Assembly: GCA_934154445.1 (NCBI GenBank)
Contig: CAKPGC010000002.1
Coordinates: 1-64,000 of the forward strand
Origin: an uncultured Clostridia bacterium
GTDB lineage: Bacteria; Bacillota; Clostridia; TANB77; CAG-508
Direction: 5' to 3'
DNA: 64,000 bases
Under the pieces are notes generated by a model. That model had not been told where the DNA came from, did no database searches, and was given only the letters and a program-made list of their open reading frames with translations. Shown piece by piece: positions 55,430 through 64,000 of this stretch; position 1 is the first letter of the stretch, and each line of letters begins with the position of its first letter. The translations under genes and the position numbers were made by a program.

Positions 55430-55610
55430 CTTCATCAATCTCCTTTTCAAATTTTTTAGTTCCCAAAACTCCATATTTTCCTTTTTGTTCGTCTGTTAAT
55501 TCTGTTTTTTTAGGTAATTTTTCATAGGCTAAGACACTTTTTTCATTTTCTACCTTTAATGTCATAAATTTTGCAGCTGTTTTAACTGCTTCTTTAAATG
55601 AATTATTCAT
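55419..55610 (-). CDS. Small hypothetical protein upstream of valS
   Basis: 63 residues, AGGAG site. FKEAVKTAAKFMTLKVENEK then LPKKTELTDEQKGKYGVLG and an acidic end. It overlaps the start of valS by 11 bases, so valS translation may depend on it. Not recognised. Confidence 0.6.
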   Translation of the reverse strand: MNNSFKEAVKTAAKFMTLKVENEKSVLAYEKLPKKTELTDEQKGKYGVLGTKKFEKEIDEDER

Positions 55611-55612
55611 AT

Positions 55613-56893
55613 TTATCTCCTAAATTGATTTTCTTCTTTTTCCTTTAATTTCATAACTCTATCATAAATGCTTTTCATGTAATCTTCATTTTCTCTTAAT
55701 TCTTTTGTTTTCTCTATTAAGTCTTCTAATTTATCCCATTGAGATATTCCTTCTCTTTGCTTTTTTACATCATTAGATTGCATTTTTATATATATATCTT
55801 TTCTTTGTTCTATTAAGAAGTCCAAAACTTCTTGATAATTATGTTTAACTTGTTTTTCTCTCTTTTGTTTATTCATCTCCACTGAAACAAGTTGTTCATT
55901 TACTTTTAATTTTTGTTTAAAATTATGATTTTCTGGGTTTCTTTTTGTTTGTTTTGTTGGTATTTTTTGAGCTTGAAAATCTTCATTCTCATCTTTTACA
56001 TTTGTATTTATATTATTTGAAATTCTGTCCTTAATAACTATCCTTTGATTACTATTTTTACTCTTCATTTTTTGCTCATATTCATCTTTCAATTTCTCGT
56101 CAAATTTCCAACCTAGACTGTCATCATAAATTTTCCAATCGAAAATTTGCTTTTTCTTTCTTTGAGATCTCTGTAAAATAACATTAATATTTTTATATTC
56201 TTTGCTTCCTTTATATTGTTCCAATAATTTTTTTATATCATTAGTCCTTTTATCTTTTTCATAAATTGCTAATAATACATATAATTTTTGATGTTCAGTC
56301 AACTCTTTATTCTGTAGTATTTCATCTGCATCAACCTTGTCTATTCCATAATATATTTTTGATTTTAATTCATTTAAATATTTTGAATTTTCGTTAGCAT
56401 TAACATTACTTCTTTTATTTTCTGTCATTTTTATTTTTTTTATTTGTTCTTGAATTAATTCGTCATCTTTAAATTTTTCTTCTATCTCTTTTACTTTTTT
56501 ATAATCTCCTTCTTTTATTGCTATTTTTAACATTTGAGATTGTATTATTGCTTCATCTTCAAATCTTTTTCCTATTTTTTTTGCTTCCTCATAATTGTTT
56601 TCTCTTATGGCTATAGTAATCATTTGAGATTGTATTATTTTATTATCTTTCATTATTTTTCCCATATTTTTTGCTTTTTCATAATTTCCTGTTAACATGT
56701 ATATTTTTACTTTTTGTGATTGAATTACCGAATTTGAGGGATACTTCTCAATCAATTTTAATGCTTCTCTATACTTTCCTAATTCCATTAATCTTTTAAT
56801 CTGTTTGGAAATCTCTTTTTCTTTATTCAGATTATCATCATTCACTTCAGTTTTCTCTTCTGATGTTTTTAATGGTATATCAAAGTTATTCAT
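55613..56893 (-). CDS. Hypothetical protein with tandem helical (TPR-like) repeats
   Basis: 426 residues. Residues about 35-160 contain about four repeats of 30 to 33 residues of the type NYEKAKNMGKIMKDNKIIQSQ / NYEEAKKIGKRFEDEAIIQS / DYKKVKEIEEKFKDDELIQ, helix-turn-helix like TPR. The rest is very basic and Glu/Lys-rich and probably disordered or coiled coil. Two bases before the 63-residue gene: tight operon with valS. Function unknown. Confidence 0.7.
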   Translation of the reverse strand: MNNFDIPLKTSEEKTEVNDDNLNKEKEISKQIKRLMELGKYREALKLIEKYPSNSVIQSQKVKIYMLTGNYEKAKNMGKIMKDNKIIQSQMITIAIRENNYEEAKKIGKRFEDEAIIQSQMLKIAIKEGDYKKVKEIEEKFKDDELIQEQIKKIKMTENKRSNVNANENSKYLNELKSKIYYGIDKVDADEILQNKELTEHQKLYVLLAIYEKDKRTNDIKKLLEQYKGSKEYKNINVILQRSQRKKKQIFDWKIYDDSLGWKFDEKLKDEYEQKMKSKNSNQRIVIKDRISNNINTNVKDENEDFQAQKIPTKQTKRNPENHNFKQKLKVNEQLVSVEMNKQKREKQVKHNYQEVLDFLIEQRKDIYIKMQSNDVKKQREGISQWDKLEDLIEKTKELRENEDYMKSIYDRVMKLKEKEENQFRR

Positions 56894-56913
56894 ATTCCCA
56901 TCACCTTTCTTTT

Positions 56914-57764
56914 TTAAATAAATCTTATTTTAAATTTACATTTAAATTCTTTATCTTGTGGTAATTCGACAATATTTTCTTTCTCTTTGTAAATTTGTAT
57001 ACTATCAATTTTATCAGATGTATTTTGCCAGGGTTCAATACAAATAAACGGCGCTCCTTTTTTTGACCATAATGCTAAATATGGAAACTCAGTAAAATCA
57101 AACTCTAATATCTTTTGATTTGTTTTGTTATTTTGTAAAATCACTTTATTTGATTTTATATTTTTCATAATAATTGCATCATTATCAAAAGTGTTTTCTT
57201 TTAAATAAATTCTGTTATCTTTCAATATATTTTGAGCATCTTCAGTGTCTATTAAACCAGCATTTAGCTTTAAGAATTCAATATTTTCTTCCTTTTCTAA
57301 AAAAACAATTTCATATTCTCCACTGCTATAATCACATTTAAATGCTGGATGTCCACCTAAGCCAAAATATATTGTTTTATTATCTATATTTCTAATCTTG
57401 TATGTTACTGTTAAGGTATCCATTTCAATTTCATATATAACATTTAGTTCAAATTTATATGGATATTTTTTCAATGTTTCTTTATTATATTTGAGCATAT
57501 AGTGATGTTTATTTTCTGTTTTAGATATTTCTTCAAATTCCATGTCTCGTGCAAAACCATGTTGTGACATTTCATATATATTATCTTCTATTTGTGCTCT
57601 TGAATTTTTCAATTGTCCAACTATAGGAAATAATATTGGTGCTTGCCTTTTCCAAAAAGCGTTTCCATTACCGATCTAAAACTTGTGCTCCTTGAAATAA
57701 CATTTCTTTACCATTATGTTTTATACTTGTTAGTTCTGCTCCTGCTTTTTTTGATTCTATTTTT
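56914..57764 (-). pseudogene. Aldose 1-epimerase family protein, frameshifted near its start
   Basis: Mutarotase-fold protein of the LacX/YihR type. The ATG at 57764 follows AGGAGG; the first frame reads MLKIESKKAGAELTSIKHNG to VLDR and stops at TAA. The other frame, open to the end, starts GNGNAFWKRQAPILFPIVGQ and continues QHGFARDMEF, GLGGHPAFKC and WSKKGAPFICIEPW, all family hallmarks with the active-site His in GGHPAF. One extra base at about 57671-57673 explains the break; about 283 residues if joined. First gene after the T-box. Confidence 0.8.
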
Positions 57765-57795
57765 AACATTTTTTCCTCCTTTGTTCAGCAAAGTA

Positions 57796-58040
57796 AAAAA
57801 AACTCGCCACCATGCTCTTTATCAAGCATAAGGGCGAGTTAATATCTCACGGTACCACCTTAATTATTATTTTACAAAATAATTTCTCATTTTACTTTAA
57901 CGCAGTACTACGGATAATCTTAAGTTTATTTTCGGATTATCAACTCAAAAGTTACTTTCCATTTATCTTTATTTTAGAAGCTCTCAGCCTATGACTTCTA
58001 TTCTCTTTAAACTAGTTTTAAATGTACTCTTCTTTTTCTC
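57796..58040 (-). promoter_or_regulatory. T-box riboswitch (probably tRNA-Val responsive)
   Basis: On the minus strand: AGAGAATAGAAGTC start of stem I, the GCTGAGAGC element, GGAAAGTAACTTTTGAGTTG with GTA as likely specifier codon, a stem III (GATAATC/GATTATC), the T-box AAGGTGGTACCGTGAGA (57863-57847) and a strong terminator ACTCGCCC...GGCGAGTTTTTTTT. TGGT would pair with ACCA of the uncharged tRNA. It precedes the epimerase-TPR-small gene-valS operon, which fits Val. Confidence 0.93.
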
Positions 58041-58086
58041 TGTTTTTACTTTATTATTATAGTTATATTTTTATTTATTATGCTAT

Positions 58087-58115
58087 ATTATATATCTTTT
58101 TGTTCTTTTTGTCTA
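58087..58115 (-). promoter_or_regulatory. Promoter of the T-box operon
   Basis: TAGACA (58115-58110) and TATAAT (58092-58087), spacer 17, immediately beyond the uvrA stop codon. Confidence 0.7.
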
Positions 58116-58122
58116 GTCTTTT

Positions 58123-60966
58123 TTAATTTAATTCCAAATACTTCTTCAAAAACTTACCAGTATAACTTTGTTCATTTTTACAAATCTGTTCAGGAGTACC
58201 AACAGCAACAACCTGTCCTCCACCATCTCCACCTTCTGGTCCTAAATCAATAATATGATCGCATGTTTTTATTAAATCTAAATTATGTTCAATAACAATA
58301 ATTGTATTTCCAGTATCAACTAATCTTTGTAATATATCAACTAATCTATGAACATCAGCAATATGAAGACCTGTAGTTGGTTCATCTAAAATATATAACG
58401 TTTTTCCTGTTGCCCTTTTAGAAAGTTCTGTTGCTAATTTCACTCTTTGAGCTTCTCCACCTGATAATGTTGTAGATGGTTGTCCAAGTTTTATATATCC
58501 TAATCCTACATCATATAGAGTTTGAATTTTTTGTTTTATTTTTGGTATTTTATCAAAAAATTCTAATGCTTCTTCAACTGTCATATCAAGAACATCAGCA
58601 ATATTTTTACCCTTATATTTTACTTCAAGTGTTTCTCTATTATATCTTTTTCCTTTACATACTTCACAAGGTACATACACATCTGGTAAAAAATGCATTT
58701 CTATTTTGTGAACTCCATCACCATTACAACTCTCACATCTTCCTCCTGCAACATTAAAGCTAAATCTTCCTTTATCAAATCCTCTTAATTTTGCTTCATT
58801 TGTTTCTGCAAATATATCTCTTATTAAATCAAATACTCCCGTATATGTTGCAGGATTTGAACGAGGTGTTCTTCCTATTGGTGATTGATCTATATTTATT
58901 ATTTTATCTATATTTTCAAGTCCCTTTACTTCTTTGCATTTTCCTGGTTTTTCTGATGCTCCATTTAATTCTTTTGCTATTGTTTTATATAAAACTTCAT
59001 TTACAAGCGTTGATTTTCCTGAACCAGAAACTCCTGTAACACAAGTAAATACTCCAAGTGGAAATTTTACGCTTATGTTTTTAAGATTATTTTCAGTTGC
59101 ATTTTTTACTTCAATTGCCTTTGATTTTACAATTTTTCTTCTATTTTTAGGCACTGCTATTTTCTTTCTTCCACTTAAATATTGACCAGTAATAGAATTT
59201 GTCACTAATTTGACTTCTTCTGCTGTTCCTTGTGCCATAACATTTCCGCCATGTACACCGGCTCCTGGTCCAATGTCAATAATTTGGTCTGCTGCATACA
59301 TTGTGTCTTCATCATGTTCTACAATTAACAAAGTATTTCCCAAATCTCTTAATTTTTTAAGTGTTGCAATTAATCTATCATTATCTCTTTGATGAAGTCC
59401 AATACTTGGTTCATCCAAAATATACATAACCCCTGTAAGACCTGAACCTATTTGAGTTGCCAAACGAATACGTTGTGCTTCCCCTCCTGATAGTGTTCCA
59501 GCACTTCTTGATAATGTTAAATATTCAAGTCCTACATCTATTAAAAATTGAAGTCTCTTGCTTATTTCTTTTAATATCATATCAGCTATCATTGCTTCTT
59601 TTTCTGTTAATTTTAATGTACTCAAAAAATCTTTTAAATTTTTAATTGACATGTCTGTAACTTCATTTATGTTTTTATCATTTATTTTGATGCATAATAT
59701 TTCTTTTTTTAAACGTGCTCCATTACAAGTATGACAATGAGAATTTGTCATGTACATTTCGTAAAACGCTCTCATTCCTTGTGATTTTGTTTCACTATGA
59801 CGTCTATCAAGTGTAGGTAAGACACCTTCGAATGGTGCAGTAAACTTTCTTACACCAGCAGCAGATGAATATTCAAAGTCAATTTTTTCATCACCTGTAC
59901 CATATAAGATTTTTTCCATAAACCATCTTGGTAATTTTTTAATTGGAACGCCTTTTATTTCTACACCATAATGTTTACCAATACTCTCAAAATACATTTT
60001 TGCCATTGTATCGCCCTTTTTCATTGTGCTTGAGCCAAATGCTTTTATACCATCATATAAAGTTTTATTTTTATCCGGAACTATTAAGTCTTCATCCATT
60101 TTCATTAAATATCCTATACCCATACAAGTTGGACAAGCACCATAAGGATTGTTAAAAGAAAACATTCTTGGTGTTATTTCTGGGAAACTAAAACCACAGT
60201 CTGGGCAGGCATAGTTTGAGCTGTACAAAATTGTTTTATTTTCTTCCTTTGTTATAACATTTACTAATACCAAATTATCAGCATGTTTTAAAGCTATTTC
60301 TACAGACTCTGTAAGTCTACTTCTTATTTCTGGTTTTACAACTAATCTATCTACTACTAATTCTATTTCATGTTTTTTATTCTTGTCTAATTTAATCTCA
60401 TCTGATAATTCGTAAACTTCACCATCGATTCTAGCTCTTACAAAACCATCTTTTTGATATCCCTCTAATTGTTTTACAAACTCACCTTTTCTGCTTCTAA
60501 CAACTGGTGCTAATATTTGAATTCTTGTACCTTCTTCAAGTTCCATAATATTATCAATGATTTGGTCAATAGACTGCTTTTCTATTTTCTTTCCACAATT
60601 TGGACAATATGGCACACCTATATTTGCATATAATAAACGAATATAATCATATATTTCTGTTACTGTTCCAACTGTTGAACGTGGATTTTTAGATGTTGTT
60701 TTTTGATCTATTGATATAGCAGGTGATAAACCTTCTATTGACTCAACATCAGGTTTTTCCATTATTCCTAAAAATTGTCTTGCATAAGAAGATAAACTTT
60801 CTACATACCTTCTTTGTCCTTCTGCATATAATGTATCAAATGCTAGTGATGATTTTCCTGAACCTGACAATCCTGTTATTACAACCATTTTGTCTCTTGG
60901 TATTTCTATATTTATATTTTTTAAGTTATGCTCTTTTGCTCCTTTTATTATTATTTTATCGTTCAT
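58123..60966 (-). CDS. uvrA: UvrABC excinuclease subunit A
   Basis: 947 residues. Damage-recognition ATPase of nucleotide excision repair. First Walker [17 protein letters not shown] near residue 31; zinc modules [18 protein letters not shown] and CESCNGDG...CEVCKG; second Walker [20 protein letters not shown] signatures [12 protein letters not shown] and [12 protein letters not shown]; Walker [12 protein letters not shown] and [11 protein letters not shown]. Length typical. No adjacent uvrB. Confidence 0.97.
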   Translation of the reverse strand: MNDKIIIKGAKEHNLKNINIEIPRDKMVVITGLSGSGKSSLAFDTLYAEGQRRYVESLSSYARQFLGIMEKPDVESIEGLSPAISIDQKTTSKNPRSTVGTVTEIYDYIRLLYANIGVPYCPNCGKKIEKQSIDQIIDNIMELEEGTRIQILAPVVRSRKGEFVKQLEGYQKDGFVRARIDGEVYELSDEIKLDKNKKHEIELVVDRLVVKPEIRSRLTESVEIALKHADNLVLVNVITKEENKTILYSSNYACPDCGFSFPEITPRMFSFNNPYGACPTCMGIGYLMKMDEDLIVPDKNKTLYDGIKAFGSSTMKKGDTMAKMYFESIGKHYGVEIKGVPIKKLPRWFMEKILYGTGDEKIDFEYSSAAGVRKFTAPFEGVLPTLDRRHSETKSQGMRAFYEMYMTNSHCHTCNGARLKKEILCIKINDKNINEVTDMSIKNLKDFLSTLKLTEKEAMIADMILKEISKRLQFLIDVGLEYLTLSRSAGTLSGGEAQRIRLATQIGSGLTGVMYILDEPSIGLHQRDNDRLIATLKKLRDLGNTLLIVEHDEDTMYAADQIIDIGPGAGVHGGNVMAQGTAEEVKLVTNSITGQYLSGRKKIAVPKNRRKIVKSKAIEVKNATENNLKNISVKFPLGVFTCVTGVSGSGKSTLVNEVLYKTIAKELNGASEKPGKCKEVKGLENIDKIINIDQSPIGRTPRSNPATYTGVFDLIRDIFAETNEAKLRGFDKGRFSFNVAGGRCESCNGDGVHKIEMHFLPDVYVPCEVCKGKRYNRETLEVKYKGKNIADVLDMTVEEALEFFDKIPKIKQKIQTLYDVGLGYIKLGQPSTTLSGGEAQRVKLATELSKRATGKTLYILDEPTTGLHIADVHRLVDILQRLVDTGNTIIVIEHNLDLIKTCDHIIDLGPEGGDGGGQVVAVGTPEQICKNEQSYTGKFLKKYLELN

Positions 60967-61001
60967 TTTAATTCCTCCAATGTCTTTCTTTAGACATTTT
61001 T

Positions 61002-61030
61002 ATTATACTATATTTATTTTTTAAAAACAA
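61002..61030 (-). promoter_or_regulatory. Promoter of uvrA
   Basis: TTGTTT (61030-61025) and TATAAT (61007-61002), spacer 17. No clear LexA box recognised. Confidence 0.6.
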
Positions 61031-61137
61031 GAGTTTGGTAATTATTTTTATTTCCTTTTTTTGAAAAATATGTTATAATGTTAATTGTATTTATTTTAAA
61101 CACCTAACAAAATAATTATTTTTAGGAGGATTTGTTT

Positions 61138-61605
61138 ATGAAATTATTTCACACTGAGAATGAACGGAACGTAGTATATGTTCAAATGCAAGACATGGGA
61201 TTTATCTGCAATGAAACAGATATAGCCATTCCCGAATCAATCTTCTTCAAAGTTTTTCATCCGGGACTCACAATAATTAACGACACTAATTGTTTTAATT
61301 TTGTGAGATTCGACAAAGAAGATGAAGTGTCTTTTTTCAAATCCTTGGAATTCATAATTGACTATGATGACTACAAGGATCTAACACTTGAACAGATGTA
61401 TAACAAATTCACAACAGCTACAATTAATTTTAATACTCTTGCTGAAAAATGGAATGCATTAACTTCAGATGAAAAAAAAGAAAGCGAAGACTTATACTAT
61501 AAACTTAATAAATTAGAATATGAATTATTATTCATTGCTGAAATCATCAAATTAAAACAAGGTTGCATTTCAATGCCATTTCCGGAATTTATACAAACAG
61601 AATAG
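61138..61605 (+). CDS. Hypothetical 155-residue protein
   Basis: Begins MKLFHTENERNVVYVQMQDM after AGGAGG; the listed upstream TTG is not needed. Acidic, mixed beta/alpha, then a helical C-terminal half (EKWNALTSDEKKESEDLYYK; EYELLFIAEIIKLK). Not recognised. Own promoter region and terminator. Confidence 0.65.
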   Translation: MKLFHTENERNVVYVQMQDMGFICNETDIAIPESIFFKVFHPGLTIINDTNCFNFVRFDKEDEVSFFKSLEFIIDYDDYKDLTLEQMYNKFTTATINFNTLAEKWNALTSDEKKESEDLYYKLNKLEYELLFIAEIIKLKQGCISMPFPEFIQTE

Positions 61606-61616
61606 TGAAATACAAA

Positions 61617-61654
61617 AAAAGATAATACTTCATAATTTGAAGTATTATCTTTTT
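61617..61654. terminator. Bidirectional terminator
   Basis: AAAGATAATACTTC and GAAGTATTATCTTT complement perfectly between two convergent genes. Confidence 0.9.
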
Positions 61655-61664
61655 TATGTATATT

Positions 61665-62747
61665 TTAATTTTGTTCTAAAAAAGATGTTTTGGCACTCTT
61701 AAACAATTCATCCAAGGTTTGCCAAACCAAATCCTTAGTTTCCTTGTCAATATTTTTATATGATGTTAAAATTGTTTTTGCACTAGTAAACCAATTAGTC
61801 TTCAATTCCTTCATAGTTTGAACATCTGTTGTATTTAAAATATCAAATACAACATCTATAACCTGTTCTCTTTTTTTAGGTTCAACGTTTTCTAACCAAT
61901 TTTTTATTGTTTTGTCAACAAATTCACTTTCATTTGTTACTTCTTTTAATGTAACAAATTCCTTTCCGACTATTTGCCAACTATATAAATCATGTTGCAT
62001 TATTCCCTTTTGCACACTCTCTACAACCGTGTATTTTTCCTTATGATTCATTAATCTTCCAATTACAGATGATTGTGGTATATAAGTATGAACCTTCTTT
62101 ATCATTTCTTGATATTCCGCTGTTTCAATTACATCTTCGCAAAATCCTGGTCCATCATTATTATAAACATTAATTATTCTATCTTTAATACTATCATCCA
62201 CAAATGTAGCTGCATAAACAGCTATGTTTCCACCTTTTGAATGTCCCCCTATTCTTATTTTCTTATCTGGATATTCTTTTGCTATTAATTCCAAATATTT
62301 TTTTGCAGAAATTTGAGATGCAATATGACTTTTAAAACTCATATTAAAGTCTTCTTTCCATCCAACTATTGTATTATCTGTTCCTCTATATGATACATAA
62401 ATAGTATCATCTGGAAGTAAAACAGTTATTGCAGAAAATTGTTTTTCTTGTTCTATTTCAATTTTATTTATATAATGTGTAGCAAACATTTCTCCAAATC
62501 TTTTTGATTGTCCCATTAGTGGGAATAAATCTACATCATCCTTCCATAATATTGGCAATTTGCTTATATCTTGTTTTTTAAACCTCTCACTTAGTTCTTT
62601 TATTGTAATAATTTCATTTTCTTTTATTATTTTGTCAAATGGGAAATATGAAAATCTTGATAAAATAAGGCCATCTATTTCGTTAAATTCTGACTGTTCT
62701 AAGTCTAAATCTCCTCTCCATTTAACATAGTCGCAAACATTTGGCAT
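61665..62747 (-). CDS. DUF2974 (Mbeg1-like) alpha/beta hydrolase
   Basis: 360 residues. YVSYRGTDNTIVGWKEDFNM and GGHSKGGNIAVYAA with nucleophile Ser near 170, followed by NVYNNDGPGF and a later HDLYSW. This is the class 3 lipase-like family DUF2974, cytoplasmic, of unknown substrate, common in Firmicutes. GGAAG site before the ATG. Single gene with terminator. Confidence 0.88.
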   Translation of the reverse strand: MPNVCDYVKWRGDLDLEQSEFNEIDGLILSRFSYFPFDKIIKENEIITIKELSERFKKQDISKLPILWKDDVDLFPLMGQSKRFGEMFATHYINKIEIEQEKQFSAITVLLPDDTIYVSYRGTDNTIVGWKEDFNMSFKSHIASQISAKKYLELIAKEYPDKKIRIGGHSKGGNIAVYAATFVDDSIKDRIINVYNNDGPGFCEDVIETAEYQEMIKKVHTYIPQSSVIGRLMNHKEKYTVVESVQKGIMQHDLYSWQIVGKEFVTLKEVTNESEFVDKTIKNWLENVEPKKREQVIDVVFDILNTTDVQTMKELKTNWFTSAKTILTSYKNIDKETKDLVWQTLDELFKSAKTSFLEQN

Positions 62748-62830
62748 TTTTATTCCTTCTTTCTATAATGTTTTTATATGTTAATTTTAAATGATTTTAT
62801 GGAAAAAGTAAAGAATTTTAAAATAAAAAA

Positions 62831-62852
62831 AATAGTAGCCTTCCAGCTACCT
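62831..62852 (-). terminator. Terminator of rpmE
   Basis: GGTAGCTGGAAGGCTACT followed by ATTTTTTTT on the minus strand. Confidence 0.8.
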
Positions 62853-62861
62853 TTTACTTAC

Positions 62862-63062
62862 TTATGCAAGTCCATATTTCTTTTTAAATTTATCTGCTCT
62901 ACCACCAACTGTTTCTTGTCTTAAATTACCTGTCCAGTATGGATGACATTTTGAGCAAACGTCAACTTTTATATCTTTTTTTGTTGATCCAACTTCTAAA
63001 ACATTACCACATGCACATGTGATTGTTGTTTGATTATATTCTGGATGTATTCCTTCTTTCAT
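62862..63062 (-). CDS. rpmE: Ribosomal protein L31, zinc-containing form
   Basis: 66 residues. [20 protein letters not shown], then [17 protein letters not shown]: the four Cys (CAC and CSKC) mark the zinc-binding C+ type. GAGGTG upstream. Often found beside rho in Clostridia, but here 59 kb apart. Confidence 0.96.
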   Translation of the reverse strand: MKEGIHPEYNQTTITCACGNVLEVGSTKKDIKVDVCSKCHPYWTGNLRQETVGGRADKFKKKYGLA

Positions 63063-63106
63063 TTAATTTCACCTCTTTTTCGTTTTTTATAACATGACTG
63101 TTTTTT

Positions 63107-63135
63107 ATAATAACATATTATCTAAAATTTTTCAA
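63107..63135 (-). promoter_or_regulatory. Promoter of rpmE
   Basis: TTGAAA (63135-63130) and TATTAT (63112-63107), spacer 17. Confidence 0.6.
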
Positions 63136-63138
63136 GTA

Positions 63139-63303
63139 TTATTTTTGTATATTTTTGCCCTCTTGCTCATTAAATATATACTGTGCTGACTGTAACATTT
63201 CTTTATTTAATGATAATTTATGTACTAATTTATTCATTACATTAAATACACATGCCACTATTAATATCAACATTCCAATTTTTTTCCAGTATTTTTTTAA
63301 CAT
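63139..63303 (-). CDS. 54-residue small membrane protein
   Basis: MLKKYWKKIGMLILIVACVF gives a basic start and one membrane helix, then an outside or cytoplasmic helical tail. AAGGAG eight bases before the ATG. It has its own consensus promoter and lies between spoIIIAA and rpmE. Not recognised; not SpoIIIAB, which is three times longer. Confidence 0.65.
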   Translation of the reverse strand: MLKKYWKKIGMLILIVACVFNVMNKLVHKLSLNKEMLQSAQYIFNEQEGKNIQK

Positions 63304-63336
63304 GATATTTTCTCCTTTTCAAAATAATACACATAT

Positions 63337-63365
63337 ATTATACTGTTATTTTAATGAAAAGTCAA
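63337..63365 (-). promoter_or_regulatory. Promoter of the 54-residue gene
   Basis: TTGACT (63365-63360) and TATAAT (63342-63337), spacer 17. Confidence 0.7.
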
Positions 63366-63372
63366 TGAAAAA

Positions 63373-64000
63373 TCATAAAAATACAACTTTTTGTATTTCT
63401 CTACTTTCAATTAGCTCATAAATTTGTTTGTTATTTTTTATATCTTCGACATTTTTACCATGCATTGTAAATATTCCTTTTACACCAGAATATAAAGCAT
63501 AATGTATCGCATCGACATCTTCTTTACTTCCTATTTCATCACATGCAATTATTTCAGGTGACATTGTTCTTACCAATATATGTATACCATCATTTTTACT
63601 CACATTTTCTATAATGTCCGTTCTTATTCCAATATCATTTTGGGGAATTCCCTTGTACATCGCTGCTATTTCTCCTCTTTCATCCACAACTCCACATGAC
63701 TTCCCTTTAAAATTTATTTCCTCTATCCCATTACTTAATCTTCTTATAACATCTCGTAAAACTGTAGTTTTTCCTTTTCCAGGAGGAGCAACAATTATTG
63801 TATTATATATACTTTTATTTTCCATATCAATTATTTCTCTTAATACTCTTGTACTACAATTTATTATTTCTTTTGCTATTCTAAAGTTTAGACTTGATAT
63901 ATATTTTATATTAGTAATTTTTCCATTTTCTATAACACATGACCCCGTTAACCCAACACGATGACCACCTTTTATTGTTATAAATCCTTCACAAATTTGA
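63373..64000 (-). CDS. spoIIIAA: Stage III sporulation protein AA, 5' end outside the window
   Basis: About 208 codons in the window, open to its right edge; an internal ATG at 63825 is not the start. KGGHRVGLTGSCV, then Walker A VAPPGKGKTTVLRDVIRRLS, CGVVDERGEIAA and IACDEIGSKEDVDAIHYAL are SpoIIIAA hallmarks. It is the ATPase of the SpoIIIA-SpoIIQ channel between mother cell and forespore. The C-terminus ends early at QKVVFL. spoIIIAB does not follow. Confidence 0.93.
   Translation of the reverse strand, partial: QICEGFITIKGGHRVGLTGSCVIENGKITNIKYISSLNFRIAKEIINCSTRVLREIIDMENKSIYNTIIVAPPGKGKTTVLRDVIRRLSNGIEEINFKGKSCGVVDERGEIAAMYKGIPQNDIGIRTDIIENVSKNDGIHILVRTMSPEIIACDEIGSKEDVDAIHYALYSGVKGIFTMHGKNVEDIKNNKQIYELIESREIQKVVFL

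Noticed and set aside
58476..60971. Several plus-strand frames opposite uvrA
   Set aside because: Leu/Phe-rich antisense shadows of uvrA without ribosome sites.

Overview
The window reads as chromosomal DNA of a very AT-rich, anaerobic, spore-forming Firmicute of the Clostridia, probably an uncultured gut-type lineage. Evidence: sporulation genes (yabP, yabQ, ytvI, spoIIIAA), a three-subunit NADH-linked [FeFe]-hydrogenase, a dockerin protein, a T-box leader, strong GGAGG ribosome sites and TTGACA-N17-TATAAT promoters. The RF2 gene has the classical +1 frameshift at an internal TGA, so the code is standard. Genus or species cannot be read from the sequence.

Layout. 1-3.1 kb: start of an unknown gene with repeated operators, a frameshifted rdgB-like gene, and an AAA+/M41 protease split by an in-frame stop. 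3.2-10 kb: rho, divIC-yabQ-yabP, a beta-CASP nuclease, a short aspartokinase, prfB. 10-16 kb: two large pilin-leader exported proteins and a transglutaminase-like gene pair. 16-21.5 kb: pyrophosphatase, secA, a phosphodiesterase, two orphan SEC-C mini-ORFs, an integrase remnant and several repeats. 21.7-28.6 kb: OB-fold protein, tandem nucleotidyltransferase, metallo-hydrolase, ytvI, Cys-rich CBS protein, murD. 28.6-32.8 kb: hydrogenase operon. 33-38 kb: small envelope proteins, smpB, a 196-bp nested inverted repeat, fba, peroxiredoxin and small conserved proteins. 38-43.2 kb: TetR-controlled heterodimeric ABC exporter with 57-bp tandem repeats. 43.3-48 kb: HAD phosphatase, lexA, a membrane-anchored beta-sandwich protein and a dockerin glucosaminidase. 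48.5-50.5 kb: small island between 42-bp direct repeats next to tRNA-Leu. 51-64 kb: D,D-carboxypeptidase, valS operon behind a T-box, uvrA, lipase-like protein, rpmE and the 3' part of spoIIIAA.

How genes work together. Housekeeping transcription and translation (rho, prfB, smpB, valS, rpmE, tRNA-Leu), DNA repair (lexA, uvrA), secretion (secA) and wall growth and division (murD, dacF-like, divIC) are interleaved with accessory genes. The T-box reads uncharged tRNA (probably tRNA-Val) and controls an operon ending in valS. The TetR promoter carries two palindromic operators, one exactly in the -35/-10 spacer, and presumably controls the exporter.

Caution. At least four genes (rdgB-like, tetR, one ABC half, aldose epimerase) are each broken by one extra base, mostly in short homopolymers. 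Either this chromosome is decaying locally or the assembly carries indel errors. Calls that depend on intact frames should be read with that in mind.
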